Numbered from the stretch's first letter, positions 13,661-25,800 are shown. The stretch is 64,000 nt of DNA from Sclerodactyla briareus (GCA_026419785.1 JAODTK010005866.1:62001-126000), one strand, 5' to 3'. The notes: generated by a model from the letters alone, not told the origin. Numbers and translations are program-made.

Positions 13661-13955
13661 TGCAGGAAACGCCCACATTTACAGGTCGTTTGGCAGTACG
13701 CAACATCCCTTAACAATTGGCAATAGATTTCCGAAAATTATTTTTTCCTGGAAGAAACTGATCGATGTTTATTCCTTACAATCCGCGCCACCATAAGTAA
13801 AACGGCGAAGCGCGAAAGAGAAATTCTTCGTTCGTTCAAATCCCCAGAGGCAGAGAGCGGCACTTCCCGGGCCCTGTGGCAGTAAGCAACATCACTGAAA
13901 CTGGCAATAAATTTCGAAAAAACTGATCGATGTTTATTTCTTACAATTCTTCTCT
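13661..13955. repeat. Diverged direct duplication, spacing ~190 bp
   Basis: The stretch with GGCAGTACGCAACATC, GGCAATAGATTTC and ACTGATCGATGTTTATT at about 13690-13780 returns as GGCAGTAAGCAACATC, GGCAATAAATTTC and ACTGATCGATGTTTATT at about 13878-13943. The order is conserved, so these are two old copies of one non-coding unit. Confidence 0.55.
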
Positions 13956-14386
13956 GTCCTTCATTCCTACAATACCCCTATTTTTTTAAAGGTCTTCCGC
14001 TGCTTGTAGAGGACCCTTCCAAATCGGGTTTGCCCGGCATCTTTTTTTGGAAAATTTGGTTGAACATCAATGTCGTGGGAAAATGTGTGCATTTTCGGGC
14101 ATTTGATTAGGAACGAAACAGTTAGCAGAAAATTCGGTAATTTTTTTCAGATTTTTTTTACCGTTCAAATTCTCGTCCAAATTGGCAGGTCTTGGAATGA
14201 TTTGCCCCGCCAGGTATGCGACTCATTATAGAGCCATACGTCAATCACGTAAACCTCCCTGCTGCTGTGCACGATCTCCTGTTCGTTTTTTGTCTCACCT
14301 GAACAAAGTTTTCAGGAAGAGAAGAGACTTAGCGATCACTTTGTCGTGTGTGAGTGTTTGTGTATGCATTGTATATGTATGTGTGT

Positions 14387-14388
<2 letters not shown>

Positions 14389-14438
<50 letters not shown>
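14389..14438. repeat. (GT)n microsatellite
   Basis: An almost perfect run of about 25 GT dinucleotides, preceded by impure TGTG sequence from 14345 and followed by TTTCTCCAGAACGGTAAGACG. The flank differs from the (CA)n-headed family at 6.0, 26.4 and 55.7 kb. Confidence 0.95.
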
Positions 14439-14439
<1 letters not shown>

Positions 14440-14699
14440 CCACTTCTTCGTTTGCTGGATTTCTCCAGAACGGTAAGACGATTTTGATGAACTTTTTTAT
14501 GTAGTATCGGGGTTGGTTGAACAGGATCTGATTGGATTTGGGCACAAAAGTCACTGAATTAGGACAAGTAATTAGCCTATTTTAGTAATTTATCGTTTAG
14601 GTTCGTTAGCAAGATGGCACGGATGAACCGTAGGTGCCATAGTCACTGTTTGGCACATTAGATGAGGGATAGAAGGTAAATGCGACACTAATTAGATTC

Positions 14700-15110
14700 C
14701 GCGTAAACATGCTAATTACGTCGTCTAATTTGCATAATTTAACCACGTTCATGGATTACTACGAAACTTGGTAGATTCGGTCTACCTTCAGTCCCAAAAC
14801 ACTTTAACATATCTAACGTACCTAATCTGCATAGTTTATGCAAAATCTTGAATTGCTTGGATTCCCATTTTTTAATAGACTGGAAGAATGGAGGGCCACA
14901 TTATTCATCTGCGTTATTCGAATTTCGAAGTTTGTTCGTTTTTCATGAAGCTTGATGGGTATGGTCTACCTTTGGTCGCCCAATATGTTAACATTGACTC
15001 GAGTCTGGGGGTCTGGGGGTTATGCTGTGTGTTTAATAAATTGCTCCATCATGCAAATGTCAAAGTTCGTTGGATTCCATGAAATGTATTGAGGTCCACC
15101 ATTGGTCGGA
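14700..15110. repeat. Degenerate ~110-bp tandem repeat
   Basis: Successive segments repeat a pattern with a TGCA(A/T)-rich start, a GATT or CATGAA core, GGT(A/C)TACC(A/T)T, a (T/C)GGTC or AGTC step, and ATATGTNAAC. Clear echoes are near 14725-14815, 14925-15000 and 15045-15115; the copy at about 14820-14910 is the most eroded. Identity between units is low, so the period is approximate. Confidence 0.5.
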
Positions 15111-15722
15111 GATATGTGAAGTGAAGGAAATGGATCTATGGAAGTTTAATGTTTCCAAAAAACTCCACATACTCCTCTAGTAGGCATTGTCGATACTCAG
15201 TCTTAACGAAGTTGCAATTGGATGATTATAGGCTGTTTCTGTTAAATGCTGATACTAAAATCTCAAAGCAACATATGGAATGCCCTGTAATTGGTATGCG
15301 TGGTGGAATAATAGAAGGAAACACTGATCGCGGAAACTAGGCGGGGACCACTGGGGGCGGATCGCCGTGTTTCTTTTTTTTCTTTTTTTTTTTTGCATAT
15401 AGCTTCTATTCGCCTTAATCAAGAAGCAGTGGTGCCAAAGCCAGTCGGTTATGACAATAGGATTATAGTAGACGGAACCCTAGCTTTGGTTATGGGCAGT
15501 GTTAGAAAAATGGGGACAAGAAGCTGTCCCGAACCAAATATCGTGTGGCTGCCCCATATGTTCACTGCACTTGATGGCACGTATATGGAGAAAAAACATA
15601 TTTGCCAGCGCGAAAATTCATTGTGATTGGACCTTCTTAACATAAAATGTAAGCAATCTGATTAGAAATATATTTAGGCCTTTTTGTTATGCCGTACTGT
15701 ACCTGATTTGGGGATTTTTTTG
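15111..15722. other. No supported gene; T-rich tract
   Basis: A T-rich tract occupies about 15372-15395. A 77-codon plus frame (15393-15626) has no recognised relatives. Nothing else is supported. Confidence 0.4.
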
Positions 15723-15723
15723 T

Positions 15724-15857
15724 ACATACATACATACATACTACATACATACATACATACATAAATACATACATACATACATACATACATACATACATAC
15801 ATAAATACATACATACATACATACATACATACATACATACATACATACATACATACA
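15724..15857. repeat. (TACA)n microsatellite
   Basis: Roughly 33 copies of the tetramer with a few interruptions (TACTACA, ATAAATACA). Long frames of alternating Met/Tyr/Val/Cys on the minus strand are translations of this tract, not a gene. Confidence 0.95.
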
Positions 15858-18800
15858 ATACACGCACACACACCACATATATATTTCCTTCCACAAGGAT
15901 TAAAAACTCTGAAGGTTCCCGCCTGGAATATATCTAAATTGCTACAGTTATCGATCCGCGAATTTGCAATAGTGAACGACGTATGCTACGACCCCTCTTC
16001 CTCTCGCTGATACATAACCCACAGCCACACACAGACACACATAGATACATACGGTGCTTAGTTCATAGTCAATAAGTACTGGCAACCGAAGTCGACAACC
16101 CAAACACTACATACATCCACAAAATAAGTGTAAAGTTCAATCATGTGAATACGGCTATTTATAGTACGATCTCAATGGTTTCCACGTCACGAGCCCATGC
16201 GTATCAATTTCGTTACTCCGCTCTCTCTCAACAGCTAGCCTGTATGACTGTATCAGTTATCAGTTGATCACGCGAGTATATACATACTGGTAGCCTATAG
16301 CTGTCAGGCTAACTGTGATTCGTTGAGGAACTGATATGCCACCTGATCTCCGTGGTTATGAAAATATTTTGTTTGCAGTCGATACGCTAGTACGTATAAA
16401 TGCACGTGGCCTGCTGGCGTAGGGCATATCAGACTAGTTCAGAATAGCCGACGGTGTTCCGTGGGTTGTTAATAATTCCACACACAGAATTAACGTTGAG
16501 GATCAATTCAGACTAGTTTATCCTCGCCAACAGTTACTGGTCGGGCATATATGTGTGTAGGCCTGTCGCCATTTTAGTAGAAGTTGAAATACACTAGTTT
16601 ATTGGGCACACTCACTTCGTTTTTGGAAGTGGTATTTCTTTGAAGCATCGTGTAGTAGGCGCCAGTGTGTAGCGCCGAAAGCAACAACGATTGTAAAGGC
16701 TACGGCTAAAATGATGTCTACACTAGACTTGTTGAGGAATCATAATCATGATGAAGCAGACAGAATTCGAAGCGTCCAAGATTTGGAAATGAAAAGTACC
16801 GCCTGCTGGATGATCCTGTTTCGTGACTAGCATAAAAAGAAGATTTCATGTTAGTCCATCCAACGCACGGTAGGTGAAGGTGGAAAAGTATTGACGTTAA
16901 CTTGTAGGTCAGTTAGTGTGCCATTTTGTAACTAACAACGCAGACGGGGATCCAGGTGGGAGATTTACCGGTCGACTATGCATGCTTCCACGATTACGGG
17001 TACTGTGGGCAAAATCGCATCCAGAGTTTTCGGAACTAGCATGTGAACAATGTGTTTGGCCTAATGGATGTATCATGGGTGAACATATTCGGAGAGATAA
17101 TGTACCTTACTGTAGGTACGAAGTACTCAGCCGTTGTGCTTTCAGGAATAAGACCTGTCATTGGAGCCAAAGGAAAGGAGCAGCAATTGGAAGAAGTGGT
17201 TTGTATGTCTGTCTGTTTGTTTTTCTGGATTGCCTGCTTACATATTGGCGTTAAAAGCCAATGTTGCAAGGGATTGGTCGATTGATCGAACAATGGTATT
17301 ATCAATGCATATATACTTTAATATGTTGCTATAACGTGGTAGGGAGGAATTAGGTAGCTGTTAAAGAAAAGAAAATGCTTGTCTGGGGTAGGGAGGAAGA
17401 ATCCTAACCTACTGACAGGGTCCCAGCATGACAAAGTTCAATGATATTTTCATGATTCCTCCATAGGTAAAATTTCAGATACAAGATGAAAATGTGGCTA
17501 ATTTAGCTACCAAAACTATAAAGCATCACTGAAAAAGCCTACCCGAAGCTGTTCGGACATACATGGAACTCTGTCTATTTTAGTCTTTGTCATTTCAAAT
17601 TCCATGACTTTTCAGTCACTTTTACGTCATGACAGCGCTTGATGGTACTACTAACTTAGTTAACTAAGTTAGGCCCACCTAGCCTAGCAACATATCTGCG
17701 TACCGAAACTGTGCCGCTTCGTCGTACACTGAATAGGTTAGCCCCAGGCCACGCCTTACATCTGCGCTGTGTGTACGACGACTCAATTCGTGAGAATACG
17801 GGGGAAGGGAGGGAATAAACTCATTTTACGTTCATAACTTTTAAACATTTAAGTAGGGCCTGGGCTCATCAGAGTAGACTTAAGAAGAACTTCACGTAAC
17901 GGTAACTGTCTTATTGTACAGTCACTGCATCGGGGGAAACGGACTGGGTCATGTCAGGTTTTTCGAAACGACTCTGAATTCCGTTGGCTTTTGACATTTG
18001 GTTTGGTGGGTGCCGCCATTTGCTATTACGATGAAATGAAAATTCTTGCTTTAGCCCAAAATGTTGCTCTTTCCGCCATATTTTCCATCGTTTTCGACCA
18101 TCCTTTGAAAGTCTTCAAAGGTATCCATGCGTTTAAAACGTGAACAGAGTGCCTGCACCACAAATAATTAGAAGTCTCAAGTTATTACCTCCGAAAACTT
18201 TATTAAGGATTGGAATGTTCCGTCAAAGCCGGTGTTTTCCGGGAACTTTGCGTCTATAAGGACTAATACGTAGCACTCAGTTCTACACATAGGGTCACAT
18301 TGTAGAGATATATTCGACATGCAGGCCCTCCGTAGCTGTCAGATGACTTAGCACAAATATAATTCATACTTCAGTGTTTGAATTTGGTTAACATCCTCAT
18401 CAAAGTAAATTAATCCTTACATTTGTTATGTCAATATTATAACATTTATGATCAGCGTGACTGAAAAGTAAGCAAATGTCCAGCAGCCGTGAATGCTATT
18501 TTGGTTCAAATTCAGCCAAATGACATCGTTTTTAAAACATGTTTGCATTTTTTGTTAATATTCCATGAGATGGTATAACACTGACACACAACTCCACAAG
18601 AAATGTTTCGTCTGGATAACCAATTTTAGATTGCGTAGTCGGGTTTGGTACAAGAGCTGCTCCTCGCCAGCTTTTGCCCGTAATCACTGCTTCTGGGAAA
18701 TTTCCGTAAAAATGTACCCGGTTTGTTTTGTTTTGGGTTTTGGTTTTTGAAAACTGTCTGTCCGCCTCATTGTTCCCCGTCGTCACTCGACATCTCATTG

Positions 18801-20528
18801 AGCCTTATATTTTCCTCTTTAATTTTAGGTAGGCAAAGTCACTATATAATTACTCTAGACTGGCCATTCTTTGTTTGATCTGCACTACTTGACCCCCTGC
18901 CGTGATCGACTTGCTCCATGCTTCTCTGCCAAGAGCCTGTTAACGATGATCCCCTGGAACTGTGGATCTCACCATTGATCGCTCAATAAGTCGTTTTCGT
19001 CTTGACGGATTTTCAGGTCAGCCCAGTGGAGCGTGCGTTGATCTATTCCTGCTTTGTTTCGTCAGTGATATTCTTGTTATCCTCTTCAACTAGTGATACT
19101 TACTGTTGGCTGGTGCAACAGCTGTCTAATATCTTTCAAACCGTCAGCTGACTGCCCGATCTCCTCTAACATCATCACTGTACCTCAGTCAGTCAGTCAT
19201 AGGGCTATGGACCTCCCTGCACCCCAAACATCACCCAAAACATTGAACAACTCATCATCTCACGTAAGCAGACAGACAGTTCTGCTGAACGTTCAAATCA
19301 ATATCCTAACAGAAGGATTAGAGTTATCCTTGTCATTGGAACTAGTACGCGCTCCGACATCCCCGGGAGCTTGTGGAAGTAGCTTTACGCACCCAAGGAC
19401 ACCAACGGAAAATCTAACGGTCTTCCGTGAATCGGAACTCATATCTTCTCAATCAACCGTCTGAGCTCTACGGACCTTCGACTAAGCACATCCCACGGCT
19501 ACAAAACTATAGCAGAAATCAACTGTGTCAACATCCAGTTATTTGTAAATTTTTTGTTTTCTATTTTGGTTAATGTTACCGAACCATGTCAACTTTGTGG
19601 GGATTACGTGTCCCTGTGCAAGAGTACAACGTCGAGCAAAAAGCTGCAGTCCCTCTGGAATATGATAATTACAAAGTTACGGGCAGCAGGCGAATGGGTC
19701 ATTTCAGAAGCTACTGAGATTACTGAAAATCAACTTTCCAAATCACTTTTCGTCATTTGAAAAGAGCACATACAAAGTCCCCTCGGATTTTCAGCTATGA
19801 CCAAAAGATGATAGCCTCAACTTCAAATGTAACCACGAATGCGAATAAGGGTCAGTAGTCACCATGCATGTACACGACTAAGAAATGTTAGAAGTATTCA
19901 AGCTTTCAGCCCTAAGAGATGACCCGCTTCAATTATTGAACATGTCATTCCAAATGTTACCCATGTCAACGTTTGGGTGCCGTCCACACATTGGCGCTTT
20001 CCACTTGTAGTCCTTTTTCATTTCGGGTCGTTCCTCTTCCTGCTCTTTTTTCAAGAAAGGTTAGGCTATGCCTGAATTTGTCTAGCAGAAAGTATATATG
20101 CCATAGTTTTCAGCTTAGAGATGGTCAATGTATTGATCCTGTTGCCAGTGCCTTACTTCCGAAAGCCACAACAACAACGCCTAAAGCTACATGTTGACCA
20201 GTCAGGCCGACAGCACAGTATGACTTAGTACTTGAGGACCCCCATTTCACACCTAGTTAAAACTAGAAATCATGGTGATCCGAACATTCATTAATAAAGG
20301 ATCGTACGGTACAACGGGGGCTTGAACCAAAAACCCTGGAACCCTGAAGCTCAGCTCTTTAAAAGGCTATCATTCTAAGCTCACTAGAACAATCGTCGAA
20401 CATTGGAGAGCGAACGTCATTGTCAATCCATAGTGTTATAAGCCTAGGGAGTAATGTTTTTTCTCTACACATGTTTTCTCTACAAATGGTACTGTACCTG
20501 ATATGGAATACAATATTCCCTTTTCCAG
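15858..20528. other. No supported gene; long unassigned stretch
   Basis: The only structural feature is a perfect 22-bp palindrome at 17651-17672. Frames of 112 and 80 codons at 16916-17285 overlap each other and a minus frame, and none matches a known domain. A minus-strand reading near 20220-20385 contains GGTTCAAGCCC, like a pol III B box, but no convincing A box. The stretch otherwise looks like ordinary intergenic or intronic DNA. Confidence 0.4.
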
Positions 20529-22085
20529 GTACTCATCGATCGACATCAGAAAGGACGCTGTGGAGAAGGTCGCTCAAGCCATTTACCGATGGGGTGAGAA
20601 GGTATCTGAAGCGATGTTTGTTGTCCGTGGTTTCAAATTCTGCAATTTTTTAAAACACCTTGACCTAAAGTCAATCGACCGAGGGCGAATCAAGGGCCCA
20701 TGACGCTGAAAACGTTTCACAGTACCGTGGAGACCATGATATCGTGGTAATCAACATGAGCAGAGGTAGTGTCATCTTCGTTCAAGTGAAGAGTATAACC
20801 CCATCTTCCCCTCGATGAAGACCAGAAGAACCCAGCTGAGACAAAGCTATGGAACATTAGCAAGGACAAGTTGGCGCTCAACCATGAACAGAGACCTGAC
20901 TTTCGTCCAGGATAATGAGCACGATAGAACTAGCTGCAGTTCCTAATCGGCGATGTTTCATGTTCCCCAATAGGTATCGTGTGTTCCGAACATCAGACTT
21001 ACTACGTGTGAGACAGCGAACCCCCTGGAGAACGACAACGATTTTTTCCGTTGGTGGAAATAGGCTGAAGCTTTCCGGAACGATCAACCAAATTATATCG
21101 CCCTGGAGTATTGTAAACTGAGTGGCAGATACGTTGGCCTAGCGTCAGTATAATCATCGGACTCTACCGGAGGCAATCAACAAAGTTGTTAAAAGATTGG
21201 TACCATGGTGTGATCTTGCCACTCTGAACAAAAAATATCCTGGATGACGAAAGGAGCCGGTAAGAAAAAGGGATATTCGGTGACTTTGGAAAGGGAAATC
21301 CTTGTTACTGATTGAAAAAAAGCAGCAGCTTGTGGCTAACGTGATACTGTATTGTTATTTCCTTTTCTCGAGGTTCCGAGGGTTATGGCAAAGTGCATGA
21401 TGAATTACGACAACTGTGTCGAGCACTTAAACAAGCTATGACGGCGACTCTAAAGTTGATGACTACCCAAATTTGAATAGTGATAGCTTTCTGGAGCTGC
21501 TCAAGGTCGTCGGCAGGGAGAGTCTACATTCCCGGAAGAGGACTTGACAGGTCCTTTCCAACTGACGCCAGAAATCCTGAAAGCGTCCTTAGAAAATGCA
21601 TACAAGCAGACCGAAAGTTCTGGCAATGTCCATTTCTTCTTGGATGAATGGAGTACCGCTTTGATCGGACAGTGCGAGAATGGGTGAAGGATTCGAGAGG
21701 TTTTGCACGACCATCAGGAGATGTGTATATGGATGGCTTTTTCTTGTTGTTCATATGCCCTAAAGGTTGGAGAAAATTATGAATTCTTACAAGCATTAAT
21801 TCCGAGCAGTTCAAGAGTCCGCGTTTATCTTTGTTCACGTTGTAGAGAATGACTAGGAAAGGTTTCAATTTAGTTCGAGCAGTACGAAAATTCAAGGGGA
21901 GCTGGCCATTCAGTCTCCAAAGAATGCGAGTCAATGCCATGGAGGACCAGAACCCAAGAGTGGATGAGAGGCTCCTGCAAGTGGAGGCGAAAACGTTGAC
22001 ATTCGAGTGTGAGTTATCGGAGTAAGGAGGCTTAAGAATGCGATTGGCGCCGTATTGGGGAAAATCAAGGAATGAAGTTGAATAG
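20529..22085 (+). pseudogene. Decayed gene with nuclease-like and NTPase-like motifs
   Basis: A pyrimidine tract and AG at 20514-20528 (TTCCCTTTTCCAG) precede an open stretch reading IRKDAVEKVAQAIYRWGE and AMFVVRGFKF, which stops at 20701. A shifted frame then gives RGDHDIVVINMSRG and VIFVQVKS at about 20731-20795. Further on, EGYGKVHDELRQLCRALKQ (from about 21377), DSKVDDYPNLNSDSFLELL (21444-21505) and GNVHFFLDEW (21622-21652) appear, each in a frame that is lost by stops or shifts, and a donor-like GTAAGT follows at 22086. The D-H-D...Q-V-K spacing resembles the PD-(D/E)XK/NERD nuclease core, and HFFLDE resembles a Walker B strand. From memory these fragments resemble large uncharacterised invertebrate proteins with such domains; no search was possible. 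At least four frame breaks argue for a pseudogene, though some could be unrecognised introns or sequence errors. Confidence 0.5.
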
Positions 22086-22086
22086 T

Positions 22087-23280
22087 AAGTATCATACAAA
22101 TGAGTACAAAGTGAAATGAAAAAATTTCTCTCCTCGGGCTGTGACAGAAGCTTGTAAAACTCTGCCATGTAAATTACAACTACAAGGTCAGAGCATTTAG
22201 GGATTTTGGTGCAAACCACGACACTGAAAAGGGGATTACAATTGTAGATTCTGGAGTTACAAGGGTAACGAAAGTAAAGTGTTATCAACGTTGATCCTTA
22301 TGGTGGTGCCCAATTGTGCTGGAGCATAGAATCAGCTGGACGGGATATAGGGACGTGGCGGGAAACACTCTCCGCCTCTATAGCTCAGATATTCTATATC
22401 ACGTGGCCAACGGTTGAGCAAGAACACATTTCGTATTGACTTAGCGTCAGATGAAGAGAGTGCTCATAACACACCTGACCAGCTGGGAAGACGTTTTAAG
22501 TTGGGTGTTGCGAAGGCGATTAGGAATGGCAGAAGAAGAAAGGTCCACATTGACCAAGTCGTTATGAATACCTCACAGAGAAGGAGTCACGAATGAAGAC
22601 ACGCTTCACTGAAGTGACTACATGACTGAAGACTTCAGTCTCTTGATACAGAAAGTCGACGAAATAATTCTGTTTCTAGCCGGATTTTAAATTATGCTGT
22701 CGAAGGTTCGTTTCTGCGTTCCTGAGAAATGAACATACTTTGGCTTACTTTGTCCTGGAATGACCAAGTCATCAGTCTTGTTTCTGGGATCATGACACGC
22801 TTGGTCGGGAAATCAGAAGAATCTCATGAATACGATTTGTTCAGAGCTCGTTCAGTTTATCGTTGAGGACAAACACGATTCCCATCAAGGACGAAATCAA
22901 CTAGACATTTCAAAATGCGAAAGAGGATGAAGAAAGAACGAAGGAGTAGTAGTACTGACTGGTACAGAACATTATTCGGACCAAAATAAAATATTCGGAA
23001 AGATCTCGGAGGAGAAAAAATTGCTAGAAGAATGAGACGGCTGAGGATATTTTCTGATGATCTTTGACCGATAGTGAACATGTATGTACTTTCAATCGGT
23101 TCTTGGTGGATGATTGTAGCAAACTTCATCCGATTTCCGAATCACCCTAGGAAGGAAAGAGTTAAAAATTGAGGGCTCGAAGTAGTGTACGATATCAAAA
23201 GTTAAATTCCGATACTAGTAGTATTGGTTATGGAATAGTTCCATTGCATAATATTTATCAATGTTTGTATGTATGTTTAC
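22087..23280. other. No supported gene downstream of the decayed gene
   Basis: A short plus frame at 22414-22596 (DLASDEESAHNTPDQLGRRF, then basic residues) looks mildly protein-like and might be a further exon of the neighbouring decayed gene, but it has no recognisable domain. The rest is unassigned. Confidence 0.35.
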
Positions 23281-23805
23281 ATCATGGCTTGCGGAACACG
23301 ATAACACGATAACGCCACCTGGAGGATCAAAATGATACTGGAATATGAGTAATAGATATGTAGTATATATATACCATACTCGGGTCATCATCACAATAGG
23401 TTTTGGGTAATGGTAAAGGTCATTTTCAAGAATGTTGTTCGTAAAAACACGACACGACAGAAAGTCACAGAATGCCTTATCCGATCGAGCCCAAATTAGG
23501 TTTGCCAGCTTAACCATGAGAAATGCCAGATTCCTGTTGATGTTGGGTGTTGTTAGGGGGTCATGTTTCATACCAAAAAATGAGGAGAAGATTATATTGT
23601 TATTGGGAACGTATGAACATGATGGGTCAGAATGCTTTTCGTCCAATAAGTGAATGTGATATGCAGCTCTTGGGAGGGCGGAAATCCCTACGATTCCGGT
23701 GTAGGTTAGAAGGATATTGTTGGTAGAAAATGAGAATGTGTGAACTATTGATATTTTGGCAATTTTCGACATACCTGGATGAATCAAGCCTATACTTAGT
23801 ATGTC
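23281..23805. repeat. Degenerate CACGATAAC / TTGGTATG repeat, copy block
   Basis: It contains ACACGATAACACGATAACG, then ATACCATACTCGGGTCATCA. From 23685 a segment with CCTACGATTCCGGTGTA, TTGTTGGTAGAAAATG, and ATACTTAGTATGTCGG recurs diverged at 24308-24445. It belongs to the same loose family as 31.4-32.4 kb and 50.4-50.95 kb. Confidence 0.4.
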
Positions 23806-23929
23806 GGTTTTTCCATAACGAATTGCGGTGTGAAACCGATTGTTGTGGGATTGGATCCAGTATCATTCTGAACACAATCTGGAAATTAGGTATGCGCTCC
23901 TTTTTGAAGAAAGAAAAGGAAAAATTGGG

Positions 23930-24290
23930 AGGAAGGGCACACGCTGTGAGCAGCGCCCAGTTGTGGGGTACTATGAACCGACACCTCAACCCTAGCCTAC
24001 GTGCGTTCAGACAACGGGGCCAGTGCCGCCTGGACGGCAGTTATCTCCCCCAGTACGAACACCAGTTGCTCATTAGAGCTGAGTGGGACGCACTAGCAGC
24101 CAGAATTACCTGGCGCGAAGATCGATAGTTCGCGCTCAACCGAACTTTCCCGAACCACTGACAGGGACTACCCGGCCGATTTGATTTTACGAATAGAGAG
24201 AAACCAACATGCTCTTCTGGGATTCGATCCCAACAGTCGTTGGGTTCCAAGCATTATTACCAGATCACCAGAACACGTTGGCTTGACCAA
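23930..24290 (-). mobile_element. tRNA-derived SINE-like element
   Basis: On the minus strand, near 24270, TGATCTGGTAATAATGC resembles a pol III A box. About 30 bases on, GGGATCGAATCCC matches a B box and forms a T-arm with loop ATCGAAT. An anticodon-like hairpin CCCAA...TTGGG lies between them. The acceptor stem is not paired, so this is a SINE head rather than a working tRNA. A tRNA-unrelated body follows (toward 23930). It sits between two copies of the degenerate repeat at 23.7 and 24.3 kb, as if inserted there. Confidence 0.5.
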
Positions 24291-24307
24291 TATAGGCAAT
24301 ACAAGAG

Positions 24308-24445
24308 CCCTGTCGATTTTGGTGTACGTTAGGGGTTATTGTTAGTAGGAAATGGAATACGTTGTGAAATTGGTGAGAAAATGATATTTAGGCTTGTGTA
24401 CACAACCTAATCAGGATGGATCGAGCTCATACTTGGTATGTAGGC
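24308..24445. repeat. Second copy of the 23.7-kb degenerate repeat
   Basis: It repeats CCTGTCGATTTTGGTGTA, TTGTTAGTAGGAAATGG and CTCATACTTGGTATGTAGG in the order seen at 23685-23805. Confidence 0.5.
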
Positions 24446-25567
24446 CCAGTTACTCAAAATCCAAATATTGGGGGATCCTTTCAAAACAATTATCGGCTCG
24501 TCCCGACAAATATAGAATAGGATGATTTTTCAGGCAGTCGCTAATGGCATCCATTGCGAAAGCCATCTCAAATTTATTGATAGTGACAGCACCACACTTG
24601 CCTAAATAACATTGACAAACTAGCAGGAAAAAAAACTTCGTCAGAAATTGCAAGGTAAGGTCCACATATGGCTTTTGGTGGTCCGACTATAATGTACATG
24701 CTTACGGTTAATAATGGTAGTGTTATGACAAGCGCTATATAAATTACACGGTTACATAATATTTAGATTCAGTTTGAGTAGTGACCCAGGTTCCGTGGAT
24801 AATGCAGAGAGCTTAGCTAAGCTTGGTGCAAGTGAACAGTACACGGAATCACGATAGTATAGCTTTGGATGTGTCTTGTTCTGTCAATATTCCACAGAGC
24901 GTTGAACTCGTTTCTTGTTCTCGAGGGCCGATTTGAATGGCATTTCTAGGTTCGGGTAATGTAAATTGACCTGAATTGTTAGGAAGTGTGAATGCTGTGA
25001 CTCATGGTTAAGAGTTTCATGTAAGAAGATGACTATTGGCTGACATTTATTTGTGCTTATATGGTTCCTGTCTAACTCAAAGGGGGGACGGTTCAAAAGT
25101 TCAGCGAAAGGAGTCCAACGGTTAGCTCTGATGCTAAGCCTAATTTCGTTTTACTCTTCATGTAAGGGGGAAGCAGGAAATTATGGACAGCATTGGTACC
25201 GCAGTGCTTCCGATTCGGGATATACAACCAGAGTAGTCAGGCGATGGCGATCGTTTTGATAACTATTTTTCGTCGGGATTCATCTGAGGAGAATATATAG
25301 TGTGTCCGCCTGATGTGATAGAGGAGAACCTGCAGAAGCTCAGAAGTGGTAAAGCTCCGTCTTTGGAATATGTTTGCCGAACAGTTGTCGTTCTATTAGG
25401 ATTATTTATAATAAAACCTTGTAAGAGGTGGTGTTCAGATGAATGGAGGAGAGCACCACATGTTCTATTGTTTCACGAGAGGCATTCGGTCTCTTCCTTG
25501 TAATTACCAGGTTCAGGAGTCCTACTAGTGTTGTCTGCAAGTGTTGAAATCCCATTATCGGATGATG
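24446..25567. other. No supported gene
   Basis: A motif AAGCGCTATATAAATTA at about 24731 resembles LINE 3' ends (compare 43167) but lacks coding context. The peptide ENLQKLRSGKAPSLEYV at about 25323-25376 faintly recalls a LINE reverse-transcriptase N-terminal motif but is too short to call. Confidence 0.35.
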
Positions 25568-25800
25568 TTGAGGCGGATTGCTCAGTCGACAGAGCTGGAT
25601 CCGAAGATCGTGGAGTTCGAATCCACAAAGATCGCTGGGATTTTTCCTAGGCCCTTGGACAAGGCATGGCTCTCTCAACGGGCTCACGTTACCCACGTGT
25701 AAAATGGGGACTTGGAGGTGACGGTGATTAGTAGCGTGCGTCGTTTGTGGCCGCACCTATGGTGGGAAGCCCCCGGGAGGACACGAGGAAGTGGCGACAC
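25568..25800 (+). mobile_element. tRNA-derived SINE
   Basis: The head reads GCGGATTGCTCAGTCGACAG followed by AGC, giving a D-arm GCTC...GAGC and an A-box-like stretch. GTGGAGTTCGAATCCAC follows, a perfect five-pair T-arm with a B box, about 40 bases from the A box. The acceptor stem pairs poorly and the anticodon arm is distorted, so it is not a functional tRNA. The body to about 25800 carries GTGTAAAATGGGGACTTGG and GGGAAGCCCCCGGGAGG. No A-rich or simple tail or target duplication is obvious. Confidence 0.65.

Noticed and set aside
14182-14487. Plus frame with a Val/Cys run
   Set aside because: The run is the (GT)n tract; the rest has no domain.
15637-15894. Minus frame of Met/Tyr/Val/Cys repeats
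   Set aside because: It is a translation of the (TACA)n microsatellite.
17036-17305. Minus reading LIPESTTAEYFVP with splice-like edges, reminiscent of a ligand-gated channel M2-M3 loop
   Set aside because: The spacing between prolines does not fit the channel family, the block is only 46 bp, and the plus strand is also open.
20220-20385. Possible third SINE head (GGTTCAAGCCC on the minus strand)
   Set aside because: No convincing A box at the right distance and no tRNA-like arms.
21524-22288. 254-codon minus frame, the longest in the window
   Set aside because: It lies antisense to the decayed gene, whose plus-strand fragments have recognisable motifs. The minus peptide has none.
23627-24128. 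120- and 132-codon frames on opposite strands
   Set aside because: Both overlap the SINE body and the degenerate repeat; no domain is visible.
25300-25400. LINE-like peptide ENLQKLRSGKAP
   Set aside because: Under 20 matching residues and no neighbouring RT motifs.
25406-25756. 116-codon minus frame
   Set aside because: It runs antisense through the tRNA-derived SINE.
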